Of a DNA stretch of 64,000 bases, positions 45,399 through 54,889 are shown in pieces. How positions within the stretch are numbered: position 1 is the first letter of the stretch; each line of letters begins with the position of its first letter. The notes beneath the pieces are model-generated. The model made no database searches, was not told where the DNA came from, and was given only the letters and a program-made list of their open reading frames with translations. The translations under genes were made by a program, and so were the position numbers. The stretch comes from Pseudomonas sp. IPO3778 (lineage in GTDB: Bacteria; Pseudomonadota; Gammaproteobacteria; Pseudomonadales; Pseudomonadaceae), in assembly GCF_013386825.1 (NCBI RefSeq), contig NZ_JACARC010000021.1, positions 77,504 to 141,503 of the forward strand. The letters run 5' to 3'.

Positions 45399-45791
45399 AT
45401 GAAATTTGCCTACACCATCGTCTACGTCCCGGACGTGTCCGCATCCCTGCAATTCTTCGAAAAAGCCTTCGGTTTCAGTCGCCGTTTCCTGCATGAATCG
45501 GGGACGTATGGTGAGCTGGATACGGGTGGTACCACCCTCTCCTTCGCGGCGCATGAGTTGGGTGAGATGAACTTCAAGGGCGGGCACGTAGAGGCGCATG
45601 CTTCACGGCAGCCGCTGGGGATGGAGCTGGGGTTTGTGACTGAAGATGTGCCAAAGGCCCATGCCAGAGCGCTGGCGGAGGGGGCGACAGAACTGGCAGC
45701 GCCGAACACCAAGCCCTGGGGACAGGTGGTGGCATATGTGCGGTGCCCGGATGGCACGCTGGTGGAGTTGTGTACGCCGATTCAGGACTGA
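45399..45791 (+). CDS. VOC (glyoxalase/bleomycin resistance) superfamily protein
   Basis: 130 residues with two beta-alpha-beta-beta-beta modules: YTIVYVPDVSASLQFFEKAFGF and LGFVTEDVPKAHARALAEGA, ending YVRCPDGTLVELCTPI with the metal-ligand Glu. The other usual metal ligands (His near the start, His in the middle) are not all evident, so activity cannot be named. It is divergent from the GntR gene and stands alone, followed by a family C REPIN. Confidence 0.82.
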   Translation: MKFAYTIVYVPDVSASLQFFEKAFGFSRRFLHESGTYGELDTGGTTLSFAAHELGEMNFKGGHVEAHASRQPLGMELGFVTEDVPKAHARALAEGATELAAPNTKPWGQVVAYVRCPDGTLVELCTPIQD

Positions 45792-45798
45792 GGAAACA

Positions 45799-45900
45799 CT
45801 GTAGGAGCGAGCTTGCTCGCGAAGGTCGTTAACGATAACGCGGGAAACCAGGTGCCCCGCGTCGCCCTCAGGTTTTTCACGAGCAAGCTCGCTCCTACAG
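45799..45900. repeat. REPIN, family C (GTAGGAGCGAGCTTGCTCGC type)
   Basis: CTGTAGGAGCGAGCTTGCTC at the left, its reverse complement ending at 45900 (one arm has CACGAG in place of CGCGAG). The interior CGTTAACGATAACGCGGG matches the 36064-36163 element in the same orientation. It lies between convergent genes. Confidence 0.9.
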
Positions 45901-45911
45901 GAAACAAGGAT

Positions 45912-46058
45912 TCAAGGCTTGAGCGGGCGCTCCTGATCACGCTCGGAAAGCTCCGTGCCGTCGTCCGGATGCTTCCAGGTCTGCGGTTTTTCTTCTTCGC
46001 GACGCTGCCTGGCGCGCGCCTGCTCAGCCTCATCACGCGGCTTCTGTTCGTTGCTCAT
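45912..46058 (-). CDS. Small, highly charged hydrophilic protein
   Basis: 48 residues, MSNEQKPRDEAEQARARQRR onward, almost half charged and with no hydrophobic core, so probably disordered. The ATG at 46058 has a strong GGAGGTGG site at the right distance, which is the main support for the gene. The segment HPDDGTELSERDQE recalls small stress-related proteins of pseudomonads, but no function can be given. Confidence 0.6.
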   Translation of the reverse strand: MSNEQKPRDEAEQARARQRREEEKPQTWKHPDDGTELSERDQERPLKP

Positions 46059-46256
46059 ACCCACCTCCCATCCGTAAGAATTGGACACATGGTGTAAGCA
46101 TAGAAGAGGGAGCGGTTTTGTGTGGCTTATCCGATTGATAACCAAGACGCATCAATGCATGTAAACAACTCACTTATCATTTCTAAATGTGTCAGCCACT
46201 ATCCGCGGTCTTAAGCGAAACAAGCACTTTAAAAAGAACGCTGGAGACACAAAAAA

Positions 46257-47549
46257 ATGCAAAACCCTTCACGGCCTGACTCTGCCCGCTCCAAAGTCGG
46301 CGCGGTCTTTCGCGTCACCTCCGGCAACTTCCTCGAACAGTTCGACTTCTTTCTGTTCGGCTTCTACGCCACCTATATCGCTGCCGCCTTCTTCCCTGCT
46401 GCCAATGAATTTGCGTCATTAATGATGACCTTCGCCGTGTTCGGCGCGGGCTTTTTGATGCGTCCACTGGGGGCCATCATCCTCGGCGCGTACATCGATG
46501 ACGTGGGCCGCCGCAAAGGCTTGATCGTGACCCTGGCGATCATGGCCAGTGGCACCCTGCTGATCGTGCTGGTGCCGGGCTATCACACCATTGGTTTGTG
46601 GGCACCGCTGCTGGTGCTGATGGGCCGTCTGTTGCAAGGTTTCTCGGCTGGCGCAGAACTGGGCGGCGTGTCGGTGTACCTGGCCGAAATGGCCACCCCG
46701 GGCCGCAAGGGTTTCTACACCAGCTGGCAATCGGGCAGCCAGCAGATCTCCATCGTGGTCGCGGCCGCCCTGGGGTATGGCCTGAACCAATGGATGGAAC
46801 CGGCCGTGGTTGCCGATTGGGGCTGGCGCATTCCGTTCGCCATCGGCTGCGTGATCATCCCGTTCATCTTCGTGCTGCGTCGTAACCTGCAGGAAACCGA
46901 AGAGTTCGCCAACCGCAAGCACCGCCCAACCATGCGCGAAGTGCTGGCCACCCTGGTGAAGAACTGGACCGTGGTCATCGGCGGCATGATGATGGTGGCG
47001 ATGACCACCACCGCGTTCTACCTGATCACCGTTTACGCGCCGACCTTCGGCAAAACCGTGCTCAACCTGACCACCTCCGATGCCCTGCTGGTGACCTTGC
47101 TGGTGGCCGTGTCGAACTTCATCTGGCTGCCCATCGGCGGCACCCTGAGTGACCGTTTTGGCCGCAAGCCCGTGCTGATCGCCATGACCGTGCTGACCGT
47201 GCTGACCGCCTACCCGGCGCTTTCCTACGTGGTCAATGCACCAAGCTTTGCGCACATGCTGGAAACCCTGCTGTGGTTCTCCTTCCTCTATGGCATGTAC
47301 AACGGCGCCATGATCCCGGCCCTGACCGAAATCATGCCGGTGGAAGTGCGGGTGGCGGGCTTCTCCCTGGCCTACAGCCTGGCGACCGCGATCTTCGGTG
47401 GTTTTACCCCGGCGATCTCCACCTGGTTTATCCACGAGACGGGTGACAAGGCCTCGCCGGCGTACTGGCTTATGTTTGCCGCACTGTGTGCCCTGTGCGC
47501 GACATTCGCGCTGTACCGCCGTGCCAGTGGCCGTGTGCAAGTCGCCTGA
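46257..47549 (+). CDS. MFS tricarboxylate:proton symporter (citrate/tricarballylate type)
   Basis: 430 residues, 12 membrane segments, of the metabolite:H+ symporter family: [20 protein letters not shown] in helix 1, [21 protein letters not shown] (motif A) and [20 protein letters not shown], all typical of CitA and TcuC. GGAG lies upstream of the ATG. Twelve bases later starts the periplasmic ModA-like gene, so they form an operon. The most likely substrate is citrate, tricarballylate or trans-aconitate. Confidence 0.85.
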   Translation: MQNPSRPDSARSKVGAVFRVTSGNFLEQFDFFLFGFYATYIAAAFFPAANEFASLMMTFAVFGAGFLMRPLGAIILGAYIDDVGRRKGLIVTLAIMASGTLLIVLVPGYHTIGLWAPLLVLMGRLLQGFSAGAELGGVSVYLAEMATPGRKGFYTSWQSGSQQISIVVAAALGYGLNQWMEPAVVADWGWRIPFAIGCVIIPFIFVLRRNLQETEEFANRKHRPTMREVLATLVKNWTVVIGGMMMVAMTTTAFYLITVYAPTFGKTVLNLTTSDALLVTLLVAVSNFIWLPIGGTLSDRFGRKPVLIAMTVLTVLTAYPALSYVVNAPSFAHMLETLLWFSFLYGMYNGAMIPALTEIMPVEVRVAGFSLAYSLATAIFGGFTPAISTWFIHETGDKASPAYWLMFAALCALCATFALYRRASGRVQVA

Positions 47550-47561
47550 GGAGTCACGCTG

Positions 47562-48320
47562 ATGAACCCTATGTTGAAAACACTGGCGGCCCTGGCGATC
47601 GGTTCTCTGGCGATGGTCGCCCACGCTGAAGAACTGAAAGTGATGACCTCCGGCGGCTTCACCGCGGCCTATAAGGTGCTGGGGGCGCAATACGCCACCC
47701 AGAGCGGCGACACCCTCGACACCATCCTCGGCCCCTCGATGGGCAAGGCGCCGGAAGCCATTCCCAACCGCCTGGCCCGTGGTGAACATGCCGACGTGGT
47801 GATCATGGTCGGCTACGCCCTGGATGAGCTGATCAAGCAAGGCAAAGTCGACAAGGCGTCCCGCGTTGAACTGGCAGATTCGCGTATCGGCCTGGTGGTC
47901 AAGGAAGGCGCGGCCAAGCCTTCGATCGCCACCGATGCCGAACTGAAGGCTGTACTGACCAACGCAAAATCTGTCGCGTACTCCGACAGTGCCAGCGGCG
48001 TTTACGTCGAGAAGGAACTGTTCAAAAAGCTCGGCATGCCCTCCAAGGGCACCATGATCGAACGCATCCCGGTGGCCTCTCAGGTCGCCAAGGGTGATTA
48101 CGAAGTGGGCTTGCAGCAGGTCTCTGAGTTGCTGCCGATTCCGGGCGTGACTTACGTCGGAAAAATCCCTGAAGACGTGCAGTCCGTCACCCGTTTTGCC
48201 GCCGGCATTCCGGTGAATGCCGAACACCCGGCCCAGGCGAAAAAGCTTCTGCAGTTCCTCGCCTCGCCCCAGGCGCAACCGGTGGTGCAAGCCACCGGCC
48301 TGGATTCGGTTTCACACTGA
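47562..48320 (+). CDS. Periplasmic ModA-like protein, possible aconitate isomerase
   Basis: 252 residues with a signal peptide (LAIGSLAMVAHA/E) and a ModA-like solute-binding fold: LKVMTSGGFTAAYKVLG, ARGEHADVVIMVGYALDEL, VAYSDSASGVYVEKELFKKLG. No ABC permease genes accompany it. Aconitate isomerase of Pseudomonas, as known from the literature, is a periplasmic enzyme of about this size from the same fold family, converting trans- to cis-aconitate. The neighbouring tricarboxylate symporter supports that role. A plain binding protein remains possible. The stop overlaps the convergent LysR gene by nine bases. Confidence 0.6.
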   Translation: MNPMLKTLAALAIGSLAMVAHAEELKVMTSGGFTAAYKVLGAQYATQSGDTLDTILGPSMGKAPEAIPNRLARGEHADVVIMVGYALDELIKQGKVDKASRVELADSRIGLVVKEGAAKPSIATDAELKAVLTNAKSVAYSDSASGVYVEKELFKKLGMPSKGTMIERIPVASQVAKGDYEVGLQQVSELLPIPGVTYVGKIPEDVQSVTRFAAGIPVNAEHPAQAKKLLQFLASPQAQPVVQATGLDSVSH

Positions 48321-49214
48321 CCGGAACGGCATCTCCCGCGTCAACCGCTCCAGTTCCAGTGCCGCCGGCGTCAACGTACGCCCGCGGCGCTTGATCAACC
48401 CCACGTTACGCACCACCTCCGGCTCCACCAACGGCACGCTCATCAGAATCGGGTGCTTGCCGCCCGGCATCGCAATCGACGGCACCATCGCCACCCCCAA
48501 CCCTGCCTCCACCAGCCCGATCATCGTGGTCACGTGATGGGTTTCGCAGATGCTCGGCTTCTTCACCCGCACCCCGCGCAGGGCCTGGTCCAGCAAAAAG
48601 CGATTGCCTGAGGTCTTGTCCACGGTGATGTAGTCGTGCTCATAGGCCTCGGCCCACGTCACACTGGTGCGGTCCGCCAACGGGTGCTCCCGGCGACAGG
48701 CCAGCACATAGCGCTCCTGTAACAACAACTCAAACTCCACCCCGTCCGCCAGGCTGCCGCTGAAACTCACGCCGAAATCCGCCTCGCCACTTTCCACCGC
48801 CGCACACACCTCACCCGCACTCGCGTCCAACACTCGCAGGCGAATCTTCGGATAGAGCTTGTGGAATTCGGAGATCACGTGGGGCATGAAGTAGTACGCC
48901 GTGGACGGCACACAAGCGATGGTGACGTTACCCATGCGGGTTGAGGCCACGTTGCTGATGCCCATCAGGGCAATGTCCAGGTCATCGAGCATGCGCTCGA
49001 CCTGCGGCAGGAACGCGCGGCCGACCATGGTCAGGCTGACCCGGCGGGTAGTGCGTTCGAAGAGTTTGACGTCGAGGGCGGATTCGAGCTTTTCGATGCG
49101 CCGGCTGAGGGCCGGCTGGGAGATACGAATGGCTTCGGCCGCCGCACGGAAACTGCCCTTGTCCACGACGGCACGGAAGGCTTGGAGGTCGTTGAGGTCG
49201 AAGTTGATGATCAT
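48312..49214 (-). CDS. LysR-family regulator
   Basis: 300 residues: FDLNDLQAFRAVVDKGSFRA, helix-turn-helix AAAEAIRISQPALSRRIEKLE, then an effector domain. It converges on the ModA-like gene rather than diverging from the MFS gene, an unusual layout for a LysR partner, but no other gene is adjacent, so control of the tricarboxylate module is plausible. Confidence 0.83.
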   Translation of the reverse strand: MIINFDLNDLQAFRAVVDKGSFRAAAEAIRISQPALSRRIEKLESALDVKLFERTTRRVSLTMVGRAFLPQVERMLDDLDIALMGISNVASTRMGNVTIACVPSTAYYFMPHVISEFHKLYPKIRLRVLDASAGEVCAAVESGEADFGVSFSGSLADGVEFELLLQERYVLACRREHPLADRTSVTWAEAYEHDYITVDKTSGNRFLLDQALRGVRVKKPSICETHHVTTMIGLVEAGLGVAMVPSIAMPGGKHPILMSVPLVEPEVVRNVGLIKRRGRTLTPAALELERLTREMPFRSV

Positions 49215-49280
49215 CGAGTGGGCCGTTGGGTAGTCGCAGGGGAGAAAATTATGGGGCTGGCAAAAAAACGTTCAGATGCA

Positions 49281-49307
49281 AAAAACCCAGCAACAGGCTG
49301 GGTTTTT
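49281..49307. terminator. Rho-independent terminator hairpin
   Basis: AAAAACCCAGC at 49281-49291 pairs with GCTGGGTTTTT at 49297-49307 around a five-base loop. With A and T runs on both sides it can stop transcription in either direction. On the minus strand it lies 20 bases downstream of the small gene that follows the zeta-toxin-like gene and so ends that two-gene transcript. Confidence 0.88.
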
Positions 49308-49327
49308 GACTGGTATGCACCAGGAAT

Positions 49328-49507
49328 TCAAATCGTTGGGGTGTCGAATCGAGCCGCTTTGATGGCCTCGGCTTTCTGCACCACGTCACGCTGAGAGGCG
49401 CTGGCCTTGCTGATGACGCCTTTCAAGACGTCGCGTCTCGTTTCATCGCTGGTGTTGGAAAAAAACTCAGTCAACACACTGATTTTCCCGGTATTTGCTG
49501 TATTCAT
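49328..49507 (-). CDS. Small protein encoded directly downstream of the zeta-like kinase
   Basis: 59 residues, MNTANTGKISVLTEFFSNTS onward, with a helical, charged C-terminal half (ETRRDVLKGVISKASASQRD). AGAGG of the ribosome site lies within the last codons of the upstream gene and the ATG follows its stop by four bases, so translation is coupled. A terminator follows. No family is recognised; position makes it a candidate antitoxin or cofactor for the kinase, although an antitoxin usually comes first. Confidence 0.6.
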   Translation of the reverse strand: MNTANTGKISVLTEFFSNTSDETRRDVLKGVISKASASQRDVVQKAEAIKAARFDTPTI

Positions 49508-49511
49508 AAAT

Positions 49512-50249
49512 TCATACCTCTGCTAGCAGCTCAGTGAGCTGGGCTTGATCATAGGTCTCGGGTATTAGGGCGTCAATCGCTACAGTGCTGGCGTCAAGCT
49601 CTACAAGCTCACTGAGGCCGTCAAAATCCTTGATCAGCAGATCTACGTGGATTAGCCCACCGTATAAGCGTTTCAGCTCAATGACATTTCTCCGGGCTGC
49701 CAAAAACTGCCTGGAAAACTCTACCAAAGGGATATTTCTCCCCTCTGTTATTTCCCGTGCTTGAACAAATTGCCAGGCAAGCTCCGGCCGCTGGTAAACA
49801 TACATGATCTGGGCATTCCGACCATTTCCCAAGACCCTGTCAATATTCCGCTTGGCTACCTCAATATTGGCCATCGTCCCATCAAGAATGAACGACAGAC
49901 GCTTTTCAAATGCTCGATCCAGTACATTTTCCAGAATTTTGGTGACAGCACGCTGAAACAGGTATGAATTACTACCCTCATAGCCAGGGATCAAACATCT
50001 GAAATCATCAGGATCGATGCGAAGAACTCGCTGGACCTGAGGATTTGCGCTTCTCGCCTCCAAGACCTCTGCCATCGCTTTGGAAATTTCCGCTTTCCCG
50101 GCACCGGGAGAGCCTGCCATAAAGACCGTAAATGGCGCGTCTTCACTGAAAAATACTGCGGTATCGGCAACATGCCGCGCCAGGGATGCACGATTGGCCT
50201 TGGCAAACTCAAAGGCGGCTTGCTCGATGACTATCTCTTCTGGAGTCAT
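49512..50249 (-). CDS. Zeta-toxin-like kinase with altered Walker A motif
   Basis: 245 residues. The P-loop FMAGSPGAGKAEISKAMAE is at about 43-61, followed by RIDPDDFRCLIPGY and FILDGTMANIEVAKRNIDRVL, which match zeta-family toxins that phosphorylate UDP-N-acetylglucosamine. The Thr/Ser normally following the P-loop Lys is Ala (codon GCG), which removes the Mg-coordinating hydroxyl and may weaken activity. ATG at 50249 chosen; an in-frame GTG lies seven codons upstream. No epsilon-type antitoxin is recognisable. Base composition is lower in GC than the neighbours, suggesting acquisition. Confidence 0.75.
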   Translation of the reverse strand: MTPEEIVIEQAAFEFAKANRASLARHVADTAVFFSEDAPFTVFMAGSPGAGKAEISKAMAEVLEARSANPQVQRVLRIDPDDFRCLIPGYEGSNSYLFQRAVTKILENVLDRAFEKRLSFILDGTMANIEVAKRNIDRVLGNGRNAQIMYVYQRPELAWQFVQAREITEGRNIPLVEFSRQFLAARRNVIELKRLYGGLIHVDLLIKDFDGLSELVELDASTVAIDALIPETYDQAQLTELLAEV

Positions 50250-50293
50250 AGGTAACTCGTATCTCAGCACTGACCAGTGGGTAGCCTAGAGCA

Positions 50294-50459
50294 TCAATTA
50301 TCAGCGTACAGGCAGAGGGCTCCGTACGAGCCGACATTCATCCCAAAAAACATACGGCCATACATTTCAGCCAACAATTTGCGGCGACGAGAAACGGTGC
50401 TTCTGGAAAGCGTCAATACTGACAGCTCTAATTCAAGTAATGTTTTACGGTAGGCGAGC
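50294..50459 (-). pseudogene. Coding-like remnant upstream of the zeta-like gene
   Basis: Between a TAG at 50462-50460 and a TGA at 50296-50294 the minus strand is open for 54 codons without an ATG at a suitable place. The translation includes YRKTLLELELSVLTLSRSTV followed by SRRRKLLAEMYGRMFFGMN, which looks like the end of a helix-turn-helix protein (S-R-S-T-V-S-R-R-R). It may be the 3' remnant of a lost antitoxin or regulator gene, or a small gene with a TTG start. Weak evidence. Confidence 0.3.
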
Positions 50460-50545
50460 TATCCAGCCCCCTTGAAACGTGAAGACAGCGATTAACTTCA
50501 GCTCCACTCTTTTCCATTCACCCCTACCTACCGGCAGCGCAACCA

Positions 50546-51475
50546 ATGGATCAAACAATAAAAAGGACTTCCAGCCCGGCACCTCTCCATCGCGTGCTTC
50601 GGCCGGGATTGTGGCTACTGGGGCTGCTCTGCCTTGCAACCCTGGGCTTCTTTGCCTGGCAAAGCTTCTACCCGGTCAGCGCTGCCGATGACTGGAGTGT
50701 TCAAGTGATACACCGCGATGTGGCAAAGGCCGCATCGCTGATGCCGATGCCCGACGGCTCACTGATGGTCAGCCAGGAGTTGAGCGACGGACTTGGCAGT
50801 ATCGTGCGCATTCTCCCGGACGGAAAGCGCGAACAGGTGGTAGGCAACCTCTCCAAGCCCGACGGGATGGTCGCCACTCAGGGCGGTTGGGTGTTCAGCC
50901 AGGAAGTAGACGGCGCGCCCGTCAGCTTCCTCAAGGACGGCGTGATCACCGAGCTGTTCAAGGGAAACAGCGTGCAAGGACTATGGGACGACGGCGAGTA
51001 CCTCTACGCCATCGAGGACCGCAAGGTCGGTGCGCGGATCCTGCGCTATCGCTGGAGCGCCAAATCATTGAGCGTCGTGCGTGACCAACTCAGTGAAGGC
51101 GAGTCGATCGTTCGCTGCACGGATGGCCGCATGCTCTACACGGAAAAGAAAAAGGGCGTGGTCCGGGAACTGACCGACGATGGCAGCGACCCGGTGGTGT
51201 TGAGCCATCTGAACAAACCCACCTTCCTGATGTGCGATGAACGCGGGTTATGGATCAACGAGGATTCAACACACCGCGCGCGCTTGTTGTTGATCGACAA
51301 GCAAGGGCGCCAGCAGACGATTCTGTCTTTCCTGAAGGCGCCACAATCGATTGTGCGTACGACCAAGGGAACGTACCTGGTGGCCGAAGGTGGCCGTGAC
51401 CGTATCCTGGAGTTGGTGCCCTCCGTGGCACAGGTAGACCCCGTTACAGCTGAAACCGCGCCACCGCCTCATTGA
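50546..51475 (+). CDS. Membrane-anchored beta-propeller protein
   Basis: 309 residues. One N-terminal membrane helix ([17 protein letters not shown], about 23-39) and a periplasmic domain of repeated strand motifs ([45 protein letters not shown]) resembling NHL or SMP-30 type propellers. Metal ligands of SMP-30 are not obvious. The gene ends in a Pro-rich tail and overlaps the convergent chemoreceptor gene by 32 bases. Function unknown. Confidence 0.6.
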   Translation: MDQTIKRTSSPAPLHRVLRPGLWLLGLLCLATLGFFAWQSFYPVSAADDWSVQVIHRDVAKAASLMPMPDGSLMVSQELSDGLGSIVRILPDGKREQVVGNLSKPDGMVATQGGWVFSQEVDGAPVSFLKDGVITELFKGNSVQGLWDDGEYLYAIEDRKVGARILRYRWSAKSLSVVRDQLSEGESIVRCTDGRMLYTEKKKGVVRELTDDGSDPVVLSHLNKPTFLMCDERGLWINEDSTHRARLLLIDKQGRQQTILSFLKAPQSIVRTTKGTYLVAEGGRDRILELVPSVAQVDPVTAETAPPPH

Positions 51476-53069
51476 GGGACACCGCCAACCGCGCCAGCTC
51501 GTGGCTCGAGCCGTTGATCTGCCCCGCGCCCGAGGACGATTGCGCGGACAGGTCGCGAATGTTGACGATGTTGCGGTCCACTTCCTTGGCCACCTGAGCC
51601 TGCTCCTCGGCAGCGCTGGCGATGACCAGGTTGCGCTGGTGAATCTGGTCGATGGAGTCGGTGATCTGGCTTAGCGCGCCACCGGCCCCTTCGGCCAGGA
51701 TCAAGGTTTCACTGGCCCGCTGGGTGCTCGACTGCATCGACGTCAATGCCTCGCTGGAACCGGTGCGCATCGCGCTGACCATCTGGTCGATCTCCAGGGT
51801 CGATTGCTGCGTACGATGGGCCAGCGCGCGCACTTCGTCGGCCACCACCGCAAAGCCACGCCCCGACTCTCCGGCACGCGCAGCTTCGATGGCGGCGTTC
51901 AGGGCCAGCAAATTGGTCTGCTCGGCGATGGAGCGAATCACGTCCAGCACCTTGCCGATATCCCGCGATTGATCGGCGAGGTTCTGCACCAGGTTTGAGG
52001 TTTCACCGATGTTGGTACTCAGCGCCTGAATCGCGCTGACCGTTTCGCCGACGCGCTGCTGGCCGTCGCGGGCCGTTTCATTGGAGAGCCGGGTGGACTC
52101 GGAGGTGGAGACAGCATTACGTGCCACCTCATCGGCCGCCGAGGTCATCTCGTTGACGGCGGTGGCCGCTTGCTCGATTTCAGCGGTCTGCTTTTGCAGG
52201 CTGCGACTGCTCTGGTCGGTGATGCCGTTGAGGTCGGTGGCCGATGCCGCCATTTGCCCGGCCGACTGGCGAATCAGTTGCAAGGTACTGCGCAGGCTGC
52301 CTTGCATGCTCTGTAGTGCCACGAGCAGGCGCGTCACTTCGTCATCACCCGTCACTTCAACAGTCTGGGTCAGGTCGCCCTGGGCGACGTTTTCTGCGGC
52401 GCGCACCGCGTGGCTCAACGGACCGACAATGCTGCGTGTCAGCAACCAGGCCAGCGCCACGGTGCTGAACGCCGCCAGCAGCACAAAGCCAAAGACCATC
52501 GTGCGTGAGCGGCTGTACTGCGACTCGGCCGTCTGGCCCTGCAGGTTTATCTGGGCGTTGTAATAATCGGCCAGGGCATTGAGCTGATTGCCGGAACCGT
52601 CGACCACGGTTTTCATGTCCACCAGCAGCAACTTGTTCAGCTCGGCAATCTGCTGCTTGTCAGCAAGGATGAACGACTGGGTGAGACCTTGCTGATACTG
52701 ACGCAGGGAAACCTGGAACTGATCGTAGAGATTGCGCACCTCAGGGGTGTCGATGACCGCATTCAGGTCAGCGAGTTTTTTCGTCAGGTCCTGGCTGCGG
52801 GTGTCCATCTGGCTGCGGTATTGCGGGATGCTTGCCGCATTGGAATCCAGGGCCATGCGCAGGGAAATGGTGCGGATGCGCAGCATGATTTCGCGAATGT
52901 CCGACACCAGGCGCATTTTGGGCACCAGGCCACGTTCAACCTGCACCGCGCTTTCGCGGATGCTCGCCATGTTCGAGAGCGCAAAGAATCCCAGCAGCGC
53001 CACCAGCAAGGCAATCAAGGCAAAACCGAGACCCGCACGGCGGGCGATGGACAGATTGCGGAGCGACAT
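51444..53069 (-). CDS. Methyl-accepting chemotaxis protein with 4HB-type sensor
   Basis: 541 residues. First membrane helix at about 13-35 ([20 protein letters not shown]), a helical periplasmic domain to about 190 (four-helix-bundle type), second helix ([20 protein letters not shown]), HAMP domain and a long cytoplasmic signalling region with the conserved hairpin [21 protein letters not shown] and [18 protein letters not shown]. It lacks a C-terminal CheR-tethering pentapeptide. Ligand unknown. The ATG at 53069 ([11 protein letters not shown]) is chosen; in-frame ATGs also occur at 53084 and beyond. Confidence 0.92.
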   Translation of the reverse strand: MSLRNLSIARRAGLGFALIALLVALLGFFALSNMASIRESAVQVERGLVPKMRLVSDIREIMLRIRTISLRMALDSNAASIPQYRSQMDTRSQDLTKKLADLNAVIDTPEVRNLYDQFQVSLRQYQQGLTQSFILADKQQIAELNKLLLVDMKTVVDGSGNQLNALADYYNAQINLQGQTAESQYSRSRTMVFGFVLLAAFSTVALAWLLTRSIVGPLSHAVRAAENVAQGDLTQTVEVTGDDEVTRLLVALQSMQGSLRSTLQLIRQSAGQMAASATDLNGITDQSSRSLQKQTAEIEQAATAVNEMTSAADEVARNAVSTSESTRLSNETARDGQQRVGETVSAIQALSTNIGETSNLVQNLADQSRDIGKVLDVIRSIAEQTNLLALNAAIEAARAGESGRGFAVVADEVRALAHRTQQSTLEIDQMVSAMRTGSSEALTSMQSSTQRASETLILAEGAGGALSQITDSIDQIHQRNLVIASAAEEQAQVAKEVDRNIVNIRDLSAQSSSGAGQINGSSHELARLAVSLNEAVARFQL

Positions 53070-53180
53070 GGCGATTGTTCTCATTATTGGCATACGACAT
53101 CGTATGACATAGTTTCGGCCAGTCAGGGCGGGACTTGAGGGAGATTCGAGGGAAGTGTTCAGATATAAATTTTGCAAGAA

Positions 53181-53213
53181 AAAGCCCGCTGGCTTTTAGC
53201 TACAGCGGGCTTT
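53181..53213 (-). terminator. Rho-independent terminator
   Basis: AAAGCCCGCTG at 53181-53191 pairs with CAGCGGGCTTT at 53203-53213; read on the minus strand, a run of T follows the stem. It lies 18 bases after the stop of the DUF6124-type gene and ends its transcript. Confidence 0.85.
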
Positions 53214-53231
53214 GCGGGGCATCGTGGGCGA

Positions 53232-53615
53232 TCACAGATTGGTGGGTTGATCCGCCGCAAATTGTCGGTCGAGTACCGAGTCCACCAACGCCCGAGCGTT
53301 CTCGATCAACTGCGCCAGGCCCATGGTCAATCGGTAGTGGGCGCTGTCTTGGCCTTCGGCGCAGCGGTAGGCCGTTTCCAACGCTGACGACAGGATTTCG
53401 GTGGCGTTGGCCAGTGCCTCTTCCGTACCTACATCGGCGCCTACGCTGAAAACCCTGCGGGGCGGGCGCTCGTCGATTTCAGCCGGTTCAGGCGCGGGGT
53501 CGCGCAAGTAATGGTCGAGTGCCCGTTGCGCCGCTTCAGACATTTTGTCGTCGGTGAATCTGTTATGCGCACGGGCGCCATAGGAATCAGGGGGATTGGG
53601 GGTGATCTTTTTCAT
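53232..53615 (-). CDS. DUF6124 (formerly DUF3077)-type protein
   Basis: 127 residues. A short polar start (MKKITPNPPDSYGARAH) is followed by a helical region, ALDHYLRDPAPEPAEIDERP, and a bundle-like C-terminus (EEALANATEILSSALETAYR, LTMGLAQLIENARALVDSVL). This is a family seen in many copies in Pseudomonas genomes; the number is from memory. GGAG lies seven bases before the ATG and a terminator follows. Function not established. Confidence 0.75.
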   Translation of the reverse strand: MKKITPNPPDSYGARAHNRFTDDKMSEAAQRALDHYLRDPAPEPAEIDERPPRRVFSVGADVGTEEALANATEILSSALETAYRCAEGQDSAHYRLTMGLAQLIENARALVDSVLDRQFAADQPTNL

Positions 53616-54041
53616 GGTGTAGCTCCACGTTGTCAGAAGGAGCTGCCATTCCCCTGCTGTCAAACAGGATTGGGTGGCAGCTGTACGCGGGTTGACAGAC
53701 CGGAAACGTGGAAACCCGGCGCACCCGAAGATGCCCCACGTACAACCGCCATAACACATAGGCACAGACAAGCGCCTGGAGCCATATACGGGGAAGTACA
53801 AAGATCGCACGTTATTCGGCCTGTCAAAACCGGTCGCCATGAGGGCAACGGGGCGAAGGTTACCGCCGAGCCTCAGGCAGCGCAACCCTGCATCGGCTGC
53901 TTGAGAATCAGGCTACAGACATCAGTGAAATGGCGTAATTTGCAAGTCACTTGGCCCCCTCTCGCTAGTGTATGAGACGGGCCCGTCCACCATCATTCGT
54001 TCACAGGTTGCTCCCGCTGTCTCAAACGAAGAGGTGTTCGA
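53616..54041. other. Intergenic region between divergent genes
   Basis: About 425 bases between the DUF6124-type gene and the SDR gene, which are divergent. Open frames in the region show no family resemblance, codon bias or ribosome sites. It must carry both promoters; none is distinct enough to mark. Confidence 0.4.
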
Positions 54042-54863
54042 ATGTCCAAAATCTGGTTTATCACCGGCAGTTCCCGTGGCCTCGGCCGCTCGATTACCGT
54101 CGCCGCGCTGCGGGCCGGTGATCGCGTGGTCGCCACCGCGCGCAATCCCAAGCAACTGGATGACTTGGTGGCCGAGTATGGTGATGCGATTTATCCCGTC
54201 GCGCTGGATGTCACCCACAACCAGCAGGTGCTGGAAGCAGTGGACGCCGCGGTGAAACATTTTGGCCGCCTGGATGTGGTGGTCAATAACGCCGGCTACG
54301 GCGATCTGGCTTCGGTGGAAGACGTGACGCTGGAAGATTTTTCGGCACAGATCGACACCAACTTCTATGGTGTGGTGCATGTCAGCAAGGCGGTAGTGCC
54401 GGTGCTGCGCGCCCAGGGCAGCGGTCATATCTTCCAGGTATCGTCCCTGGGTGGACGCATCGGCATGGCCGGCCTGGCCGCGTACCAGAGTGCGAAATGG
54501 GCGGTGGGTGGCTTTTCCACGGTGCTGGCACAGGAAGTCACACCACTGGGCATCCAGGTGACCGTGCTGGAGCCGGGCGGCATGCGTACGGACTGGTCGG
54601 GCAGTTCCATGACGATCCCCGCCATCAGTGAGCCCTACCAGCAAACCGTCGGCGCCCTGGCTGAATTGCTCAATTCACCCGGCATCCTGCCGACCGGCCC
54701 GGACCGGGTTGCCGAAATCGTGCTTGAGTTGGCACTGAACAAAGACGCCCCGCTACGCTTGCTGATCGGCAGTGACGCGGTGCAATACGCAGCCCGGGCA
54801 GCGGCAGACTTGGCCGAGTCCGATAAAAAGTGGCATGACCTCAGTGTGTCAGCCTCGGATTAA
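54042..54863 (+). CDS. Short-chain dehydrogenase/reductase
   Basis: 273 residues, classical SDR: FITGSSRGLGRSIT (cofactor motif; the Arg after it and ATARN after strand 2 suggest NADP), VNNAGYG, catalytic Ser in FQVSSLGGRIG and YQSAKWA with Tyr and Lys. Substrate unknown. An AraC-type gene starts 26 bases downstream on the same strand, so the pair is likely one transcript. Confidence 0.87.
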   Translation: MSKIWFITGSSRGLGRSITVAALRAGDRVVATARNPKQLDDLVAEYGDAIYPVALDVTHNQQVLEAVDAAVKHFGRLDVVVNNAGYGDLASVEDVTLEDFSAQIDTNFYGVVHVSKAVVPVLRAQGSGHIFQVSSLGGRIGMAGLAAYQSAKWAVGGFSTVLAQEVTPLGIQVTVLEPGGMRTDWSGSSMTIPAISEPYQQTVGALAELLNSPGILPTGPDRVAEIVLELALNKDAPLRLLIGSDAVQYAARAAADLAESDKKWHDLSVSASD

Positions 54864-54889
54864 TCTCACGGTTTGGAAAAAGGTGCGGC

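Noticed and set aside
46419..48290. Open frame of 623 codons on the minus strand across the MFS and ModA-like genes
   Set aside because: It is antisense to two well-supported genes and its composition (His/Gly/Gln rich, no domains) is that of a shadow frame.
53511..53975. Plus-strand frame of 154 codons overlapping the DUF6124-type gene
   Set aside because: It overlaps a better-supported gene on the other strand, lacks a ribosome site and shows no domain.
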